Shown: positions 25,180 through 33,958, counted from the stretch's first letter. The stretch: 64,000 nt of DNA from JACPAP01 sp035287045 (GCA_035287045.1 DATECF010000116.1:1-64000), one strand, 5' to 3'. Translations and numbers: made by a program. Notes: generated by a model from the letters alone, not told the origin.

Positions 25180-26465
25180 CGGTCGATCTCCCCCATCACG
25201 ATATCCACGCTCGCGTTGATGGCGATCAAGTCCGCGAGCAAACCACCCTCCGCCATCTTGGGCAGCGCGGCGAGGTTGATGAACGACGGGGGGCGGATCC
25301 GCCAGCGCACCGGCTTGGCGGTCCCATCAGAGACGAAGTAGTAGCCCAGCTCGCCCTTCCCGTTCTCGATGGGGAAATAGGCCTCGCCCACCGGCGTCTT
25401 CACGCCCTCCATCACTTGCTTGAAGTGGAAGATCATCGCCTCCATGTCGGTCATCGCCGCGCTCTTGGGCGGCAGGATGACGCGCGGATCGTCCACGTTC
25501 AGGGGGCCGTCGGGCAGGCGGTCCAGCGCCTGGCCCAAAATCCGGGTGGACTGCACCATCTCCTCGAACCGCACCAGGTAGCGGTCGTACACGTCGCCGT
25601 GCTCTCCCACCGGGACCTCGAACTCGTAGCTCTCGTAGTCCAGGTAGGGCCGGTCCTTCCGCACGTCGTACGGGACGCCGCTGGCGCGGAGCATCGGCCC
25701 GGAGAGCGAGTAGTTGATCGCTTCTTCGGCCGTCAACGCGCCGACGCCCTGGGTCCGGCCGCACCAGATGGCGTTCCCGGTGAGCACCCGGTCCACTTCG
25801 GCGAGCGTCTTGGGGAAGTTCTTGCAGAACTCGCGCAGCCCGTCCACGAAGCCGTCCGGGACGTCGGCCATCAGCCCCCCCACCCGCGCCATGCTGGTGG
25901 TGAGCCGGGCTCCGGTCCAGGCTTCCTGGAGGTTGTAGATCCGCTCCCGCTCGTAGAACATCCACAGGAACGGGGTGAAGGCGCCGATGTCGATCCCGGT
26001 GGTTCCCAACCACACCAGGTGGGAAATGATCCGGCTCATCTCGCAGGCGATGACCCGCAGCACCTTGCACCGCTCGGTGACCTCGATCCCCATCAGCTTC
26101 TCGACCGCAAGCGCCAGCCCGATGTTGTTGGACATGGGGGACAGGTAGTCCGTCCGGTCGGTCAGCGGGATGATCTGATTGTAGTGCCGGTACTCCCCGA
26201 GCTTCTCGAAGCCCGAGTGCAGGTAGCCTACGTGGGGGATACAGCGCACCACCACCTCGCCGTCCAGCTCCACCACCAGCCGCAACACCCCGTGCGTGGC
26301 CGGGTGCTGCGGCCCGAGGTTGAGCAGGAGGTGGTCCGCGCCCCGCTCGGGGTCCGCCTCGGCCACCGCGGTCCCGGCCACCGCGGTCAGCGGGACGCGC
26401 AGGGGACGACCCGAGGGATCCAGGCCCGGGGTCGCCAGCTCGAACTCCACCGTGCGCTTACTCAC
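25176..26465 (-). CDS. nuoD: NADH-quinone oxidoreductase subunit D
   Basis: 49-kDa-type subunit lining the quinone site in the connecting arm; 429 residues. The core starts with LNLGPQHPATHGVLRL and contains HVGYLHSGFEKLGEYR and RIISHLVWLGTTGID, followed by the C-terminal DIVMGEIDR. It has an N-terminal extension of about 48 residues compared with the shortest NuoD proteins. The gene is separate from nuoC, overlapping it by eight bases, unlike the fused nuoCD of E. coli. Confidence 0.96.
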   Translation of the reverse strand: MSKRTVEFELATPGLDPSGRPLRVPLTAVAGTAVAEADPERGADHLLLNLGPQHPATHGVLRLVVELDGEVVVRCIPHVGYLHSGFEKLGEYRHYNQIIPLTDRTDYLSPMSNNIGLALAVEKLMGIEVTERCKVLRVIACEMSRIISHLVWLGTTGIDIGAFTPFLWMFYERERIYNLQEAWTGARLTTSMARVGGLMADVPDGFVDGLREFCKNFPKTLAEVDRVLTGNAIWCGRTQGVGALTAEEAINYSLSGPMLRASGVPYDVRKDRPYLDYESYEFEVPVGEHGDVYDRYLVRFEEMVQSTRILGQALDRLPDGPLNVDDPRVILPPKSAAMTDMEAMIFHFKQVMEGVKTPVGEAYFPIENGKGELGYYFVSDGTAKPVRWRIRPPSFINLAALPKMAEGGLLADLIAINASVDIVMGEIDR

Positions 26466-27078
26466 GCCGGCGCTCCGGGACCGCCCCCCGTTCGCCCTTG
26501 GCCAGCCGCTCCCGCATGTCCTCCGGCAGCTCGTGGTAGGCGTCCGCGATGGACAGCTCCTCCAGGGAGTAGTGCGCCTCCGGGCTGGCTCCCAGGGCCT
26601 GGCGCACCTGCTCCGCGCGCGAAAAGCGGCCGCGCAGGGGAAAGTCCTTCCGGAGCGGGTGCCCCTCGGCGTAGGTCTCCCACATCAGAATGCGCCGCAG
26701 ATCCGGATGGCCCCGGAAGGTGATGCCGAACATGTCGTAGACTTCCCGCTCGAGCCAGTTGGCGCCGGCCCAGATCGGTACGACGGACTCGACTTCCAGG
26801 CGGTCCTTGGCCAGCTCCGCCTTGACCCGCAGGGGTGCGCGCCGGTCAAGCGAGAACATCTCGTAGACGACCTCGATGGGCCGCTCGGGATCGCGGTACT
26901 CGACCGCGGTGACATCCACCAGATAGTTGTACCGCTGCCCCGGCGTCTCCTTGAGCCATCGCAGCACCTCGGCGACGCGCCCGGCGTCCACGTACACGAT
27001 GGTGTCACCGCAGGAGACCAGGGCCCGGCCAATCGTCGACCCGAACTGCCGGCGGAGGGCGTCAACCGAAGGGTTCAC
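26458..27078 (-). CDS. nuoC: NADH-quinone oxidoreductase subunit C
   Basis: 30-kDa-type subunit of the connecting arm, no cofactor; 206 residues. The signature is EREVYDMFGITFRGHPDLRRILM with the neighbouring EGHPLRKDFPL. The last 35 residues (after about 170) are a charged tail. It lies six bases after nuoB and overlaps nuoD by eight bases. Start is the ATG at 27078. Confidence 0.95.
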   Translation of the reverse strand: MNPSVDALRRQFGSTIGRALVSCGDTIVYVDAGRVAEVLRWLKETPGQRYNYLVDVTAVEYRDPERPIEVVYEMFSLDRRAPLRVKAELAKDRLEVESVVPIWAGANWLEREVYDMFGITFRGHPDLRRILMWETYAEGHPLRKDFPLRGRFSRAEQVRQALGASPEAHYSLEELSIADAYHELPEDMRERLAKGERGAVPERRRE

Positions 27079-27084
27079 GTCCGC

Positions 27085-27705
27085 TTAGGCTGACCGCGTT
27101 TGGTGAATGGAGTTGCCGAACGGCTCGGACATCTCGTCCACCACGTCCGGCGGCAGCCGCAGGCCGGTGTCGTCCAGCGGCCGTTCCTGGCGCAGGGACC
27201 CATCCACCACGGTCTCCCCACGGATCTTCTTGTGGAGCAGGAGAATGCCGTACAACAGCCCCTCGGGGCGGGGTGGGCAGCCGGGCACGTACACGTCCAC
27301 CGGCACCACCGTATCGATGCCCTGCACCATGGCGTAGTTGTCGAAGATCCCGCCGGTCGACGCGCAGGCGCCCATGGAGATGACCCATTTGGGCTGGGTC
27401 ATCTGATCGTAGATCCGCCGGATGACGGGCGCCAACTTGAACGGCAGGCGACCCGCGCAGATCAGCACGTCGGACTGGCGCGGGGAGAAGGCCATGCGTT
27501 CCATGCCGAAGCGGGCCAGGTCGTACCGGCCCGCGGCGGTCGCCATGAACTCGATGGCGCAGCACGCCGTGCCGAACGGCATGGGCCAGAGGCTGCTGGT
27601 GCGCGCCCAGTTGACCAGGAAATCGAGCTTGGTCGTCAGCCAGTTGGGCGACAGGCTCGAAAGCACCTGGGTCTCCGGCCCCGAGGCATGCTGGCTCAAT
27701 CCCAT
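27085..27705 (-). CDS. nuoB: NADH-quinone oxidoreductase subunit B
   Basis: PSST-type subunit that carries terminal cluster N2 next to the quinone. It has 206 residues from the ATG at 27705 (MGLSQHASG), overlapping nuoA by ten bases. The N2 ligands are the adjacent cysteines in FGTACCAIE plus cysteines in SMGACASTGG and VYVPGCPPRPE. The C-terminus has about 25 residues beyond the core. An upstream extension of the frame lies in nuoA and is rejected. Confidence 0.96.
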   Translation of the reverse strand: MGLSQHASGPETQVLSSLSPNWLTTKLDFLVNWARTSSLWPMPFGTACCAIEFMATAAGRYDLARFGMERMAFSPRQSDVLICAGRLPFKLAPVIRRIYDQMTQPKWVISMGACASTGGIFDNYAMVQGIDTVVPVDVYVPGCPPRPEGLLYGILLLHKKIRGETVVDGSLRQERPLDDTGLRLPPDVVDEMSEPFGNSIHQTRSA

Positions 27706-28052
27706 TCCAGGGCTCCTCGCTTCCAGGCGTACGCGTACCCGACGAGCAGGATGACGATGAACACCAGCATCTCCACCAGCCCGAAGAGACCCAGCCGGCG
27801 AAACGAGACGCCCCACGGAATCATGAACACGGTTTCAATGTCGAACACGATAAACAACATGGCGACGAGGTAGAACTTCACGCTGAAGCGCTCGCGAACG
27901 GTGCCGATGGGCGGCATCCCGGACTCGTAGGGCGTTTGCTTGACCGGCGTCGAGCGGGGACGGAGGATCAGGTGGGAGACCGCGATCATCCCGACCCCCG
28001 TGACCATCACCAAGCCGGCCAACAGAATCAGCGACAGGTATTCCTGCGTCAT
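27696..28052 (-). CDS. nuoA: NADH-quinone oxidoreductase subunit A
   Basis: Three-helix membrane subunit of complex I, 118 residues; first gene of the 14-gene nuo operon. The conserved loop YESGMPPIG (Cys of the classical YECG is Ser here) precedes RFSVKFYLVAMLFIVFDIETVFMIPW, the family hallmark. A promoter with a perfect -35 box lies 46-75 bases upstream. The Cys-to-Ser change in the loop is seen in some bacterial NuoA proteins. Confidence 0.96.
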   Translation of the reverse strand: MTQEYLSLILLAGLVMVTGVGMIAVSHLILRPRSTPVKQTPYESGMPPIGTVRERFSVKFYLVAMLFIVFDIETVFMIPWGVSFRRLGLFGLVEMLVFIVILLVGYAYAWKRGALEWD

Positions 28053-28097
28053 GCCCTGGCCGTACTCGTGAAAAATTTCACTTGCCTCGGACGCGGC

Positions 28098-28127
28098 AAA
28101 TTACCCTAGGGCGCGAAGCAGTGTCAA
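28098..28127 (-). promoter_or_regulatory. promoter of the nuo operon
   Basis: Minus strand: -35 TTGACA (perfect) at 28127-28122, an 18-base spacer, and TAATTT at 28103-28098 as the likely -10. The start point would be near 28091, giving a leader of about 39 bases. The region is shared with the divergent dcd gene; a GCGTAAT/GCGTAAC tandem pair lies just upstream at 28142-28157. Confidence 0.65.
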
Positions 28128-28215
28128 GCAAAGTGTAAGTGGCGTAATGCGTAACGCAGACTACCTTTAGTGCTCGCCGTTCACTCAGGGAATGCCAGCC
28201 CGAGCCCGGAGCGCC

Positions 28216-28776
28216 ATGTCCATCAAGTCCGACCGCTGGATCCGCCGCATGGCGGCGCAGCACCGCATGATCGACCCCTTCGAGACCTCCCAGGTCCGCT
28301 CCGGTGTGATCAGCTTCGGCGTGTCATCGTATGGCTATGACATGCGCGTGGCCGGCGAGTTCCGGATCTTCACCAACGTGCACTCCACCCTGGTGGATCC
28401 CAAGAAGTTCGACGAGCGGTCCTTCGTCGAGTACACGGGCGACAGCTGCCTCATCCCCCCCAACTCCTTCGCGCTGGCGCGCTCGGTGGAATACTTCCGC
28501 ATCCCCCGGAACGTGCTGACGATTTGTGTGGGCAAGAGCACCTACGCCCGCTGCGGCATCATTACCAACGTGACGCCGTTCGAGCCGGAGTGGGAGGGAT
28601 TCGTGACGCTGGAAATCTCGAATACGACTCCCCTGCCCGCGCGTATCTACGCCAACGAAGGCATCGCCCAGGTGCTGTTCTTCGAGGCGGATGCGGAGGA
28701 CGAGTGTGAGGTCTCCTACAAGGACAAGAAGGGGAAATACCAGGCGCAGCAGGGCGTGACGCTGCCGAAGATCTGA
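28216..28776 (+). CDS. dcd: dCTP deaminase
   Basis: Converts dCTP to dUTP for thymidylate synthesis; 186 residues (E. coli 193). The protein starts MSIKSDRWIRR at 28216, with GGAG five bases before it; an in-frame start at 28192 adds eight residues without family support. Conserved stretches include VSSYGYDMRVAGEF, IPRNVLTICVGKSTYARCG and VTPFEPEWEGFVTLEISNTTPLP, the last containing the catalytic glutamate region. Whether it is mono- or bifunctional (dUTPase as well) is not decided here. Transcribed away from nuoA. Confidence 0.95.
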   Translation: MSIKSDRWIRRMAAQHRMIDPFETSQVRSGVISFGVSSYGYDMRVAGEFRIFTNVHSTLVDPKKFDERSFVEYTGDSCLIPPNSFALARSVEYFRIPRNVLTICVGKSTYARCGIITNVTPFEPEWEGFVTLEISNTTPLPARIYANEGIAQVLFFEADAEDECEVSYKDKKGKYQAQQGVTLPKI

Positions 28777-28783
28777 CCCGTTC

Positions 28784-29728
28784 ATGGCGCTGATCCGCTG
28801 CCCCAAGCACGGTGTCCCGTTCAACGACGACAATCCCCGGGGCTGCCCCGCCTGTGCCCTGGAGAAGGAAGGCGGCGAGCAGGCGCAGGTGATGCGGGAA
28901 CTGGCCCGCGCGTCGCAGGTGACTCGCCGGCCGGGCGCGCCACCGAGCACGCCGCCGGAGCAGGCGCCGCGCCGAACCGAACGCGTCGCTCCGCCGGTGA
29001 CGGCGCCGCCGCGGCCGCCGGTGCTCGAGCCCGGGCCCGTGGACAAGTTCCGGGACGTGATCCGTCGGCGCCCCGTGCCCATCATCGGCGCGCCGCTCAT
29101 CGTGGTTCTGCTCGTCGCCCTGATGTCCCGGTCCGGGCCGTCCTTCGTCCAGCAGCCGAGCCCCGTCCCGCTGACCGGCGAGGTCCTGCCGCTGCCCATC
29201 GAGCCGGGTGCCTCCCTCAGCACCGTCTTTGGCGTTCTGGGCGTCCAGCCGCCCCGGCCGAGCCCCGAAGGGCGCCCGCTCGAGCGCTACTCGTACGGGA
29301 CCGATCTCAACATCGACGCGTTGAACGGCGTGCCGTACATCATTTCCATCCTGGTCCCGAATCGGAGCTGGCGCGGCCTGCGGGTCGGGATCCCTCAACA
29401 GGAGGCCGAGGGTGCGCTGGCGCTGCTGGGCCCCCCGCTGGCCGCCGCCCCCCCCTTCATGCCGCGTGCGGACACGCTCAAGGGACTGGTGGTCTATCCG
29501 TCGCTCGAGGGCCGGCCCAACCGGCCCCTCAAGGCCGAGGTGCGGCCCCCCAACGGCTGTTATGACGTGGTCGTGGACATCCAGCCACGGGCGACCGGCG
29601 TGCTGGTGGATCGCGATCGGCGGTACGCCGTGATCGGTCCACCGGAAGCGCAGCCGGAGTGGGTGGCCACGCGGATCCGGGTGATCAACCGGGCCGTGGC
29701 GGGCCCGGCGGGGAGGGCGGCGTGTTGA
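28784..29728 (+). CDS. hypothetical zinc-ribbon, single-helix membrane protein
   Basis: Not recognised; 314 residues. The N-terminus has a cysteine/histidine motif (CPKHG at residues 6-10 and CPAC at 21-24) that could bind one zinc ion. A proline-rich linker (about 45-85) and one hydrophobic helix at about residues 98-114 follow. The last 200 residues form a probably extracytoplasmic domain with no motif I know (FGVLGVQPP, YSYGTDLNIDALNG, RVGIPQQEAEGALALLGPP). It follows dcd by seven bases, without a clear ribosome site, so it is likely cotranscribed. A cytoplasmic sensor joined to an outer domain is only a guess. Confidence 0.6.
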   Translation: MALIRCPKHGVPFNDDNPRGCPACALEKEGGEQAQVMRELARASQVTRRPGAPPSTPPEQAPRRTERVAPPVTAPPRPPVLEPGPVDKFRDVIRRRPVPIIGAPLIVVLLVALMSRSGPSFVQQPSPVPLTGEVLPLPIEPGASLSTVFGVLGVQPPRPSPEGRPLERYSYGTDLNIDALNGVPYIISILVPNRSWRGLRVGIPQQEAEGALALLGPPLAAAPPFMPRADTLKGLVVYPSLEGRPNRPLKAEVRPPNGCYDVVVDIQPRATGVLVDRDRRYAVIGPPEAQPEWVATRIRVINRAVAGPAGRAAC

Positions 29729-29797
29729 CGCGTTGTCCGTGAGGTGGCGCGCAGTTCCAACCGCAAGGATGGGAACGATTACGAGCTGAGGAGGACC

Positions 29798-32176
29798 TCA
29801 GTAGCGTTCCGGGCCGCCCGCGCCGCGCGCGCTCTCAGGCCGCTTGATCTCGTATTCCCGAGGGGGTTCCTTGCCCGCCAGGTGTCGCACGAAGTAATCC
29901 CACCGGCGGCGGATGAAGTACGGTTCGTTCAACCCGTGCGCGCGATCCGGCGCCAGGATCAAGTCGAAATCCTTGTTCGCCTTGATCAGCTCGTTGATCA
30001 GCTGGACAGTGTTGGCCGGGTGGACGTTATCGTCCATGTCGCCGTGCATCAGCAACAGATGGCCGGTGAGGTTCTTGGCGTACGTCTTGTTGGCCGAGGC
30101 CTCGAAGTTGTCCGTCTTGCGCACGCTGTCCCGCCGCATGAGCCCCTGATACTTCTCCGCCCAGTAAATGTTGTAGCTGCGGTTGTCGTGGTTCCCTGCC
30201 CCGGACACCGCCACCTTGAAGAACTCGGGGAACGTCAGCATGGCGTCCGTTGAGGCAAAGCCGCCGCCCGAGTGTCCGTAGATGCCCACGCGATCGAGGT
30301 CCATCCACGGATGCCGCGCCCCCAGCTGTTTGATGGCCGCCACGTGATCCGGCAGGCCGTTGTCGTGGAAGTTGCCGTAGTAGTTGTCGTGGAACGCCTT
30401 GGACCGAAGGGGCGTCCCCAGATGGTCGATCTCCACCACAATGAACCCCAGCTCGGCGATGGCCCGTTCCTCGCCCCCGGTGGAAAACCGCCACTGGCCC
30501 ACGCTCCCCACCTGGGGGCCGGGGTAGATGTGATCGATGACCGGGTACTCCCTGGTGGAATCGAAATCCGACGGCTTGAACATCACGCCGTAGATATCGC
30601 TGATGCCGTCCCGCGCCTTGACCTGGAAGACCTGTGGCGGCGTCCATCCCACCGCCTCCAGCCGCGAGACGTCGGCTTCTTCGAGCTTCCGGATCACGCG
30701 ACCGTCCGGCGCGGCTCGGAGCACCGTGACCGGCGGCGACTCGATCCGCGACTGGACGTCAACGAAGTACCGGCCGCTGGGAGAAAACTCGATGCGGTGG
30801 TCGGCGTCTTCGGGGGTGAGCAGCGTGAGCCCCGTGCCATCGAAGTTGACGCGGTACAGATGGGCGTAGTAGAGGAACCGGCCCGCCTCGCGCGCCCGCG
30901 CGGTGAAGTAGATCCGCTTCGCGGTCTCGTCCACGTGCCGCACGGCGCCCACCGGCCACGCACCCTGCGTGATCTGATGGCGCACCGTCCCGCCCCGCGC
31001 CATCCGGTAGAGATGGGCCCACCCGTCACGCTCGGACCACCAGATGACCTCGCCATCTTCGGTCACGTACCAGCTCGGTGGATCCTGCGGGCTGGTCTCC
31101 ACCCAGGTCTTGGCGGAGTCCGCGGCCAGGACGCTGCCTGCTCCCGTCGCGGCATCGGCTTCCATGAGGTAGAGCGCCTTGGAGGCCCGCGTGAGGAACG
31201 TGAAGTGGACGCGGCTCGAGGTCCGGCTCCAGGTGGAATCCGCCTGGCCGCCGAAACCGCCCCCACCGAGCGAGATCTGGTTGGGCCGGACGGGAAGCTT
31301 GACCTCGGCATTGGTCACCTGGCCCGCGATGTTGCGGCGCCCGCCGTTCCCGCCGTCGGCCGTGAGCCTCGCGGGCAGGCTCAGGATGCGGATGGAGGGA
31401 TGTGGAACGATCGTATCACCGGGCAGCGCGTAGGGCTGTGAGAAATGGCGCGGCCGCTGCGGGGTGTACGAGATGTACGGCATGCGGCCAACGCCGCGCG
31501 TGTCCTGCCGCGTCACCGCGAGTTTCTTGGCGTCCGGAGACCACCTGATGCTGGGCCGCTGGATGGTGTCGTTGCGCATCACCTGATAGGGACGCGGCGG
31601 CCCGCTCCCATACCACCATTCCTCGGTGCCGTCGGTCGTGAGCTGCATCGAATCGCTGCCACCCCGCGGGCGGATCCACACATTGTACTGATGCACGAAC
31701 GCCTCCCAGGCCGAATCGGGAGACACCACGAACGCCCGATCATCCGGCAACGTGTCCCGCACGGTGCAACCGTACGATCCCAGCTGGCAGTGAAACAGCT
31801 GCTTGCTGGCCTGGAACTCGATGGCGCGCTCGCCGTCCACGAACTTGAACGTGGAGAACGGCAGCTTGACCGGGTCGTAGCTGGTATCCCTGGCGAGGGA
31901 CATGGCGGCGGCGAGCCGCGCGTTGTCAAATACCAGGCGCCGGACGTTGGCCACGGGGTCTACCAGCACGTATTCGGCCCCTTCCGCGAGCTTGTTCCGG
32001 TACCAGAAGCGGTTGCCGTCCGGCAGCCACTGTGGGTCCACGGAATCGCCGCTGATCATGCGGGAGGCGTTCCAGTCCAGCATTTGCTCGGCGCGGCGGT
32101 AGTCTACCACCTGGGCGGCGAGCGATGGCACCAGGGACGCGCCGAGGAGCACGCCCACGAAGGAAACTGACTTCAC
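29798..32176 (-). CDS. secreted S9 family (DPP IV-like) prolyl oligopeptidase
   Basis: Serine peptidase predicted to cut dipeptides or short oligopeptides outside the inner membrane; 792 residues. A signal peptide (VKSVSFVGVLLGASL to AAQ) is followed by a beta-propeller with DPPIV-like repeats. A C-terminal alpha/beta-hydrolase domain follows with Ser636 (YGHSGGG), Asp715 (GDMDDNVH) and His747 (DRAHGL). The GTG at 32176 is chosen because AGGAGG lies six bases before it; the upstream ATG at 32206 would put ten charged residues before the signal. It lies downstream of the D-aminoacylase gene on the same strand and may feed it peptides. Confidence 0.9.
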   Translation of the reverse strand: MKSVSFVGVLLGASLVPSLAAQVVDYRRAEQMLDWNASRMISGDSVDPQWLPDGNRFWYRNKLAEGAEYVLVDPVANVRRLVFDNARLAAAMSLARDTSYDPVKLPFSTFKFVDGERAIEFQASKQLFHCQLGSYGCTVRDTLPDDRAFVVSPDSAWEAFVHQYNVWIRPRGGSDSMQLTTDGTEEWWYGSGPPRPYQVMRNDTIQRPSIRWSPDAKKLAVTRQDTRGVGRMPYISYTPQRPRHFSQPYALPGDTIVPHPSIRILSLPARLTADGGNGGRRNIAGQVTNAEVKLPVRPNQISLGGGGFGGQADSTWSRTSSRVHFTFLTRASKALYLMEADAATGAGSVLAADSAKTWVETSPQDPPSWYVTEDGEVIWWSERDGWAHLYRMARGGTVRHQITQGAWPVGAVRHVDETAKRIYFTARAREAGRFLYYAHLYRVNFDGTGLTLLTPEDADHRIEFSPSGRYFVDVQSRIESPPVTVLRAAPDGRVIRKLEEADVSRLEAVGWTPPQVFQVKARDGISDIYGVMFKPSDFDSTREYPVIDHIYPGPQVGSVGQWRFSTGGEERAIAELGFIVVEIDHLGTPLRSKAFHDNYYGNFHDNGLPDHVAAIKQLGARHPWMDLDRVGIYGHSGGGFASTDAMLTFPEFFKVAVSGAGNHDNRSYNIYWAEKYQGLMRRDSVRKTDNFEASANKTYAKNLTGHLLLMHGDMDDNVHPANTVQLINELIKANKDFDLILAPDRAHGLNEPYFIRRRWDYFVRHLAGKEPPREYEIKRPESARGAGGPERY

Positions 32177-32182
32177 CGGGTC

Positions 32183-32188
32183 CCTCCT
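32183..32188 (-). promoter_or_regulatory. ribosome binding site deciding the S9 peptidase start
   Basis: Perfect AGGAGG on the minus strand, six bases before the GTG at 32176. It selects this GTG over the ATG at 32206 and leaves a clean signal peptide at the N-terminus. Confidence 0.8.
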
Positions 32189-32218
32189 GCTCGAGAAAAC
32201 GCTCATGGCCTGATTCGC

Positions 32219-32240
32219 TGACGCTCGGCGCCGGGTGTCA
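32219..32240. promoter_or_regulatory. 22-base palindrome after the D-aminoacylase gene
   Basis: TGACGCTCGGC / GCCGGGTGTCA: eleven pairs, nine Watson-Crick and two G-U, centred in the gap between the D-aminoacylase stop (32243) and the S9 peptidase. It could be a terminator hairpin without a T-run or a protein binding site. Confidence 0.4.
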
Positions 32241-32242
32241 CG

Positions 32243-33958
32243 TTAGAAACGATGGTAGCCCGGCCCCCGCACCACCCGCCCCGGCTTGGCGCCGGTATGC
32301 CGCCCACCCCGCACCACGCTCACCCCGTTCACGAACACGTCCCGCACGCCGGCCGACAACTGGTGCGGGCGCTCGAACGTGGCCCGGTCGGCGACGGCGG
32401 CCGGATCGAACACCACCACGTCCGCGAAGAACCCCTCCCGCAGCAGGCCGCGATCCTGAATCGATAGCCGCGTGGCCACCGCCGAGGTCGCTTTGCGCAC
32501 CGCGTCCTCGAGGGATAAGACGCCCTCGTCACGCACGTACTTGCCGAGGATGCGGGGATAGGTACCGTAGGCCCGAGGATGCGTGAGTCCACGCGCGCTG
32601 TCGGGATCCGCTCCGCCGGCATCGGTGCCGAACTTGATCCACGGCTGCCGTAGCTGAAGGCTGACGTTGTCTTCGCTCATCATGAAGTAGATGGTGCCGA
32701 TCCGCTGCTCCTCCGACAGCAGCAGATCCATCACCGTCTCGAGCCAGTCCTTCCCCAGCGCCGCGGCGATGTCGGACAAGCGCTTGCCGACATGCGCCCG
32801 GTGCTCCGGCTTCAGGAGGCCCAGCACCAGCACACCGTCCGGCGTGGCGAGCTGGCACAGGTTCTCCCAATCGGTGGCCTGCTGCAGCACCTCGGCCCGA
32901 ATCCTCGAGCGCATGGCGGGGTCGCGCAGGTTGTCCAGCAGCTTGTCGTCCGCGGCGGCCCAGGGCGGCAAGCACGAGCTCAAGCCGGTCCCGCCGGCCA
33001 CATAGGGATACATGTTCGCCTGAACGTCCACCCCGGCGGCGCGCGCGGAGTCGATCTTCGAGATGGCCTGCGCCGCCTTGGGCCAGTTGCGCAGCCCGCC
33101 GGCCTTTAGATGATAGATCTCGACGGGTACGCTCCCTTCCCGGCCAATGCGGATGGCTTCGTCAATGGCTTCGAGCAGTTGATCAGCCTCGGATCGCATG
33201 TGGGTGATGTAGACACCGCCGTAGGGGGCCATGGCGCGTGCGATATCGATCAGCTCGGCCGTGCCGGCGAAGTTGCCGGGCGGGTAAATCAGGGCCGAGG
33301 CCACGCCGAAGGCGCCGTCCCCCATGGCCCGACGCACCACGGCGCGCATCGTGTCCAGCTCGGCGGGCGTGGGCTCGCCCAACGCCATGCCTTTCACGTA
33401 CTCTCGCACCGTGGACGCGCCCAGGAACGAGCCGACGTTGGGCGAAATGCCGTGACGCTCCATCGCCTCCAGCCACCGGGCGAATCCGTTGGGCGTCATG
33501 AACTCCCGCACCACTTGCTGGCGGGACCCGGGCAGCCGGGCGAGGTCCCCCACCGTACGCTCGTTGGCGGGCGCGGGCGTACCCCCCTCGCCGAGGATCT
33601 CCGTGGTGATGCCCTGCGTCACCTTGCTCACGTCCCGACCGTCGCCAAACAGGAACGACCCGCCCGACTGTCCCTGGATGTCAATGAACCCGGGCGCCAC
33701 GACCATTCCGCGAGCGTCCAGCCGCTCCCGGGCCGGCGCCTCGCGAAGCAACCCGGCGGGAGTGACGCGCGCGATGCGGTCGCCGCGGATCGCGAGGTCG
33801 CCGTAGAACCACGCCGCGCCGGTGCCGTCCACGATGCGGCCGCCGGCGATCACCACATCGTAGGGCGGCGGGAGCGGGGCTGGCCCTCCACGCGGCTGGG
33901 TCGCGGGCGCACAGCTAACCAGAAGCAAGGCCAACGAGACTGCCGGAGAGCGCTGCAT
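32243..33958 (-). CDS. lipoprotein D-aminoacylase-like amidohydrolase
   Basis: Amidohydrolase of the N-acyl-D-amino-acid deacylase group, 571 residues, probably removing an acyl group from D-amino acids at the cell envelope. The N-terminus MQRSPAVSLALLLVSC is a lipoprotein signal with lipobox LVSC (Cys16); GGAGA lies before this ATG. The barrel contains His252 (THMRSE), His282 and Lys284 (YHLKAG), and Asp in FGTDAGG. The usual metal motif HxH is replaced by Gln95-Gly-Gln97 (FIDIQGQS), and the family cysteine (GNCG) by Gly125 (GEGG), so metal use must differ or be lost. It is upstream of the S9 peptidase and divergent from the GNAT gene. Confidence 0.85.
   Translation of the reverse strand: MQRSPAVSLALLLVSCAPATQPRGGPAPLPPPYDVVIAGGRIVDGTGAAWFYGDLAIRGDRIARVTPAGLLREAPARERLDARGMVVAPGFIDIQGQSGGSFLFGDGRDVSKVTQGITTEILGEGGTPAPANERTVGDLARLPGSRQQVVREFMTPNGFARWLEAMERHGISPNVGSFLGASTVREYVKGMALGEPTPAELDTMRAVVRRAMGDGAFGVASALIYPPGNFAGTAELIDIARAMAPYGGVYITHMRSEADQLLEAIDEAIRIGREGSVPVEIYHLKAGGLRNWPKAAQAISKIDSARAAGVDVQANMYPYVAGGTGLSSCLPPWAAADDKLLDNLRDPAMRSRIRAEVLQQATDWENLCQLATPDGVLVLGLLKPEHRAHVGKRLSDIAAALGKDWLETVMDLLLSEEQRIGTIYFMMSEDNVSLQLRQPWIKFGTDAGGADPDSARGLTHPRAYGTYPRILGKYVRDEGVLSLEDAVRKATSAVATRLSIQDRGLLREGFFADVVVFDPAAVADRATFERPHQLSAGVRDVFVNGVSVVRGGRHTGAKPGRVVRGPGYHRF

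Noticed and set aside
28128..28215. Promoter for dcd
   Set aside because: TACCTT near 28162 has no acceptable -35 partner; I could not support a specific site.
29786..29801. Terminator CTGAGG-AGGA-CCTCAG between the convergent zinc-ribbon protein and S9 peptidase genes
   Set aside because: Only six pairs, no T-run, and it overlaps the peptidase stop; too weak to list.
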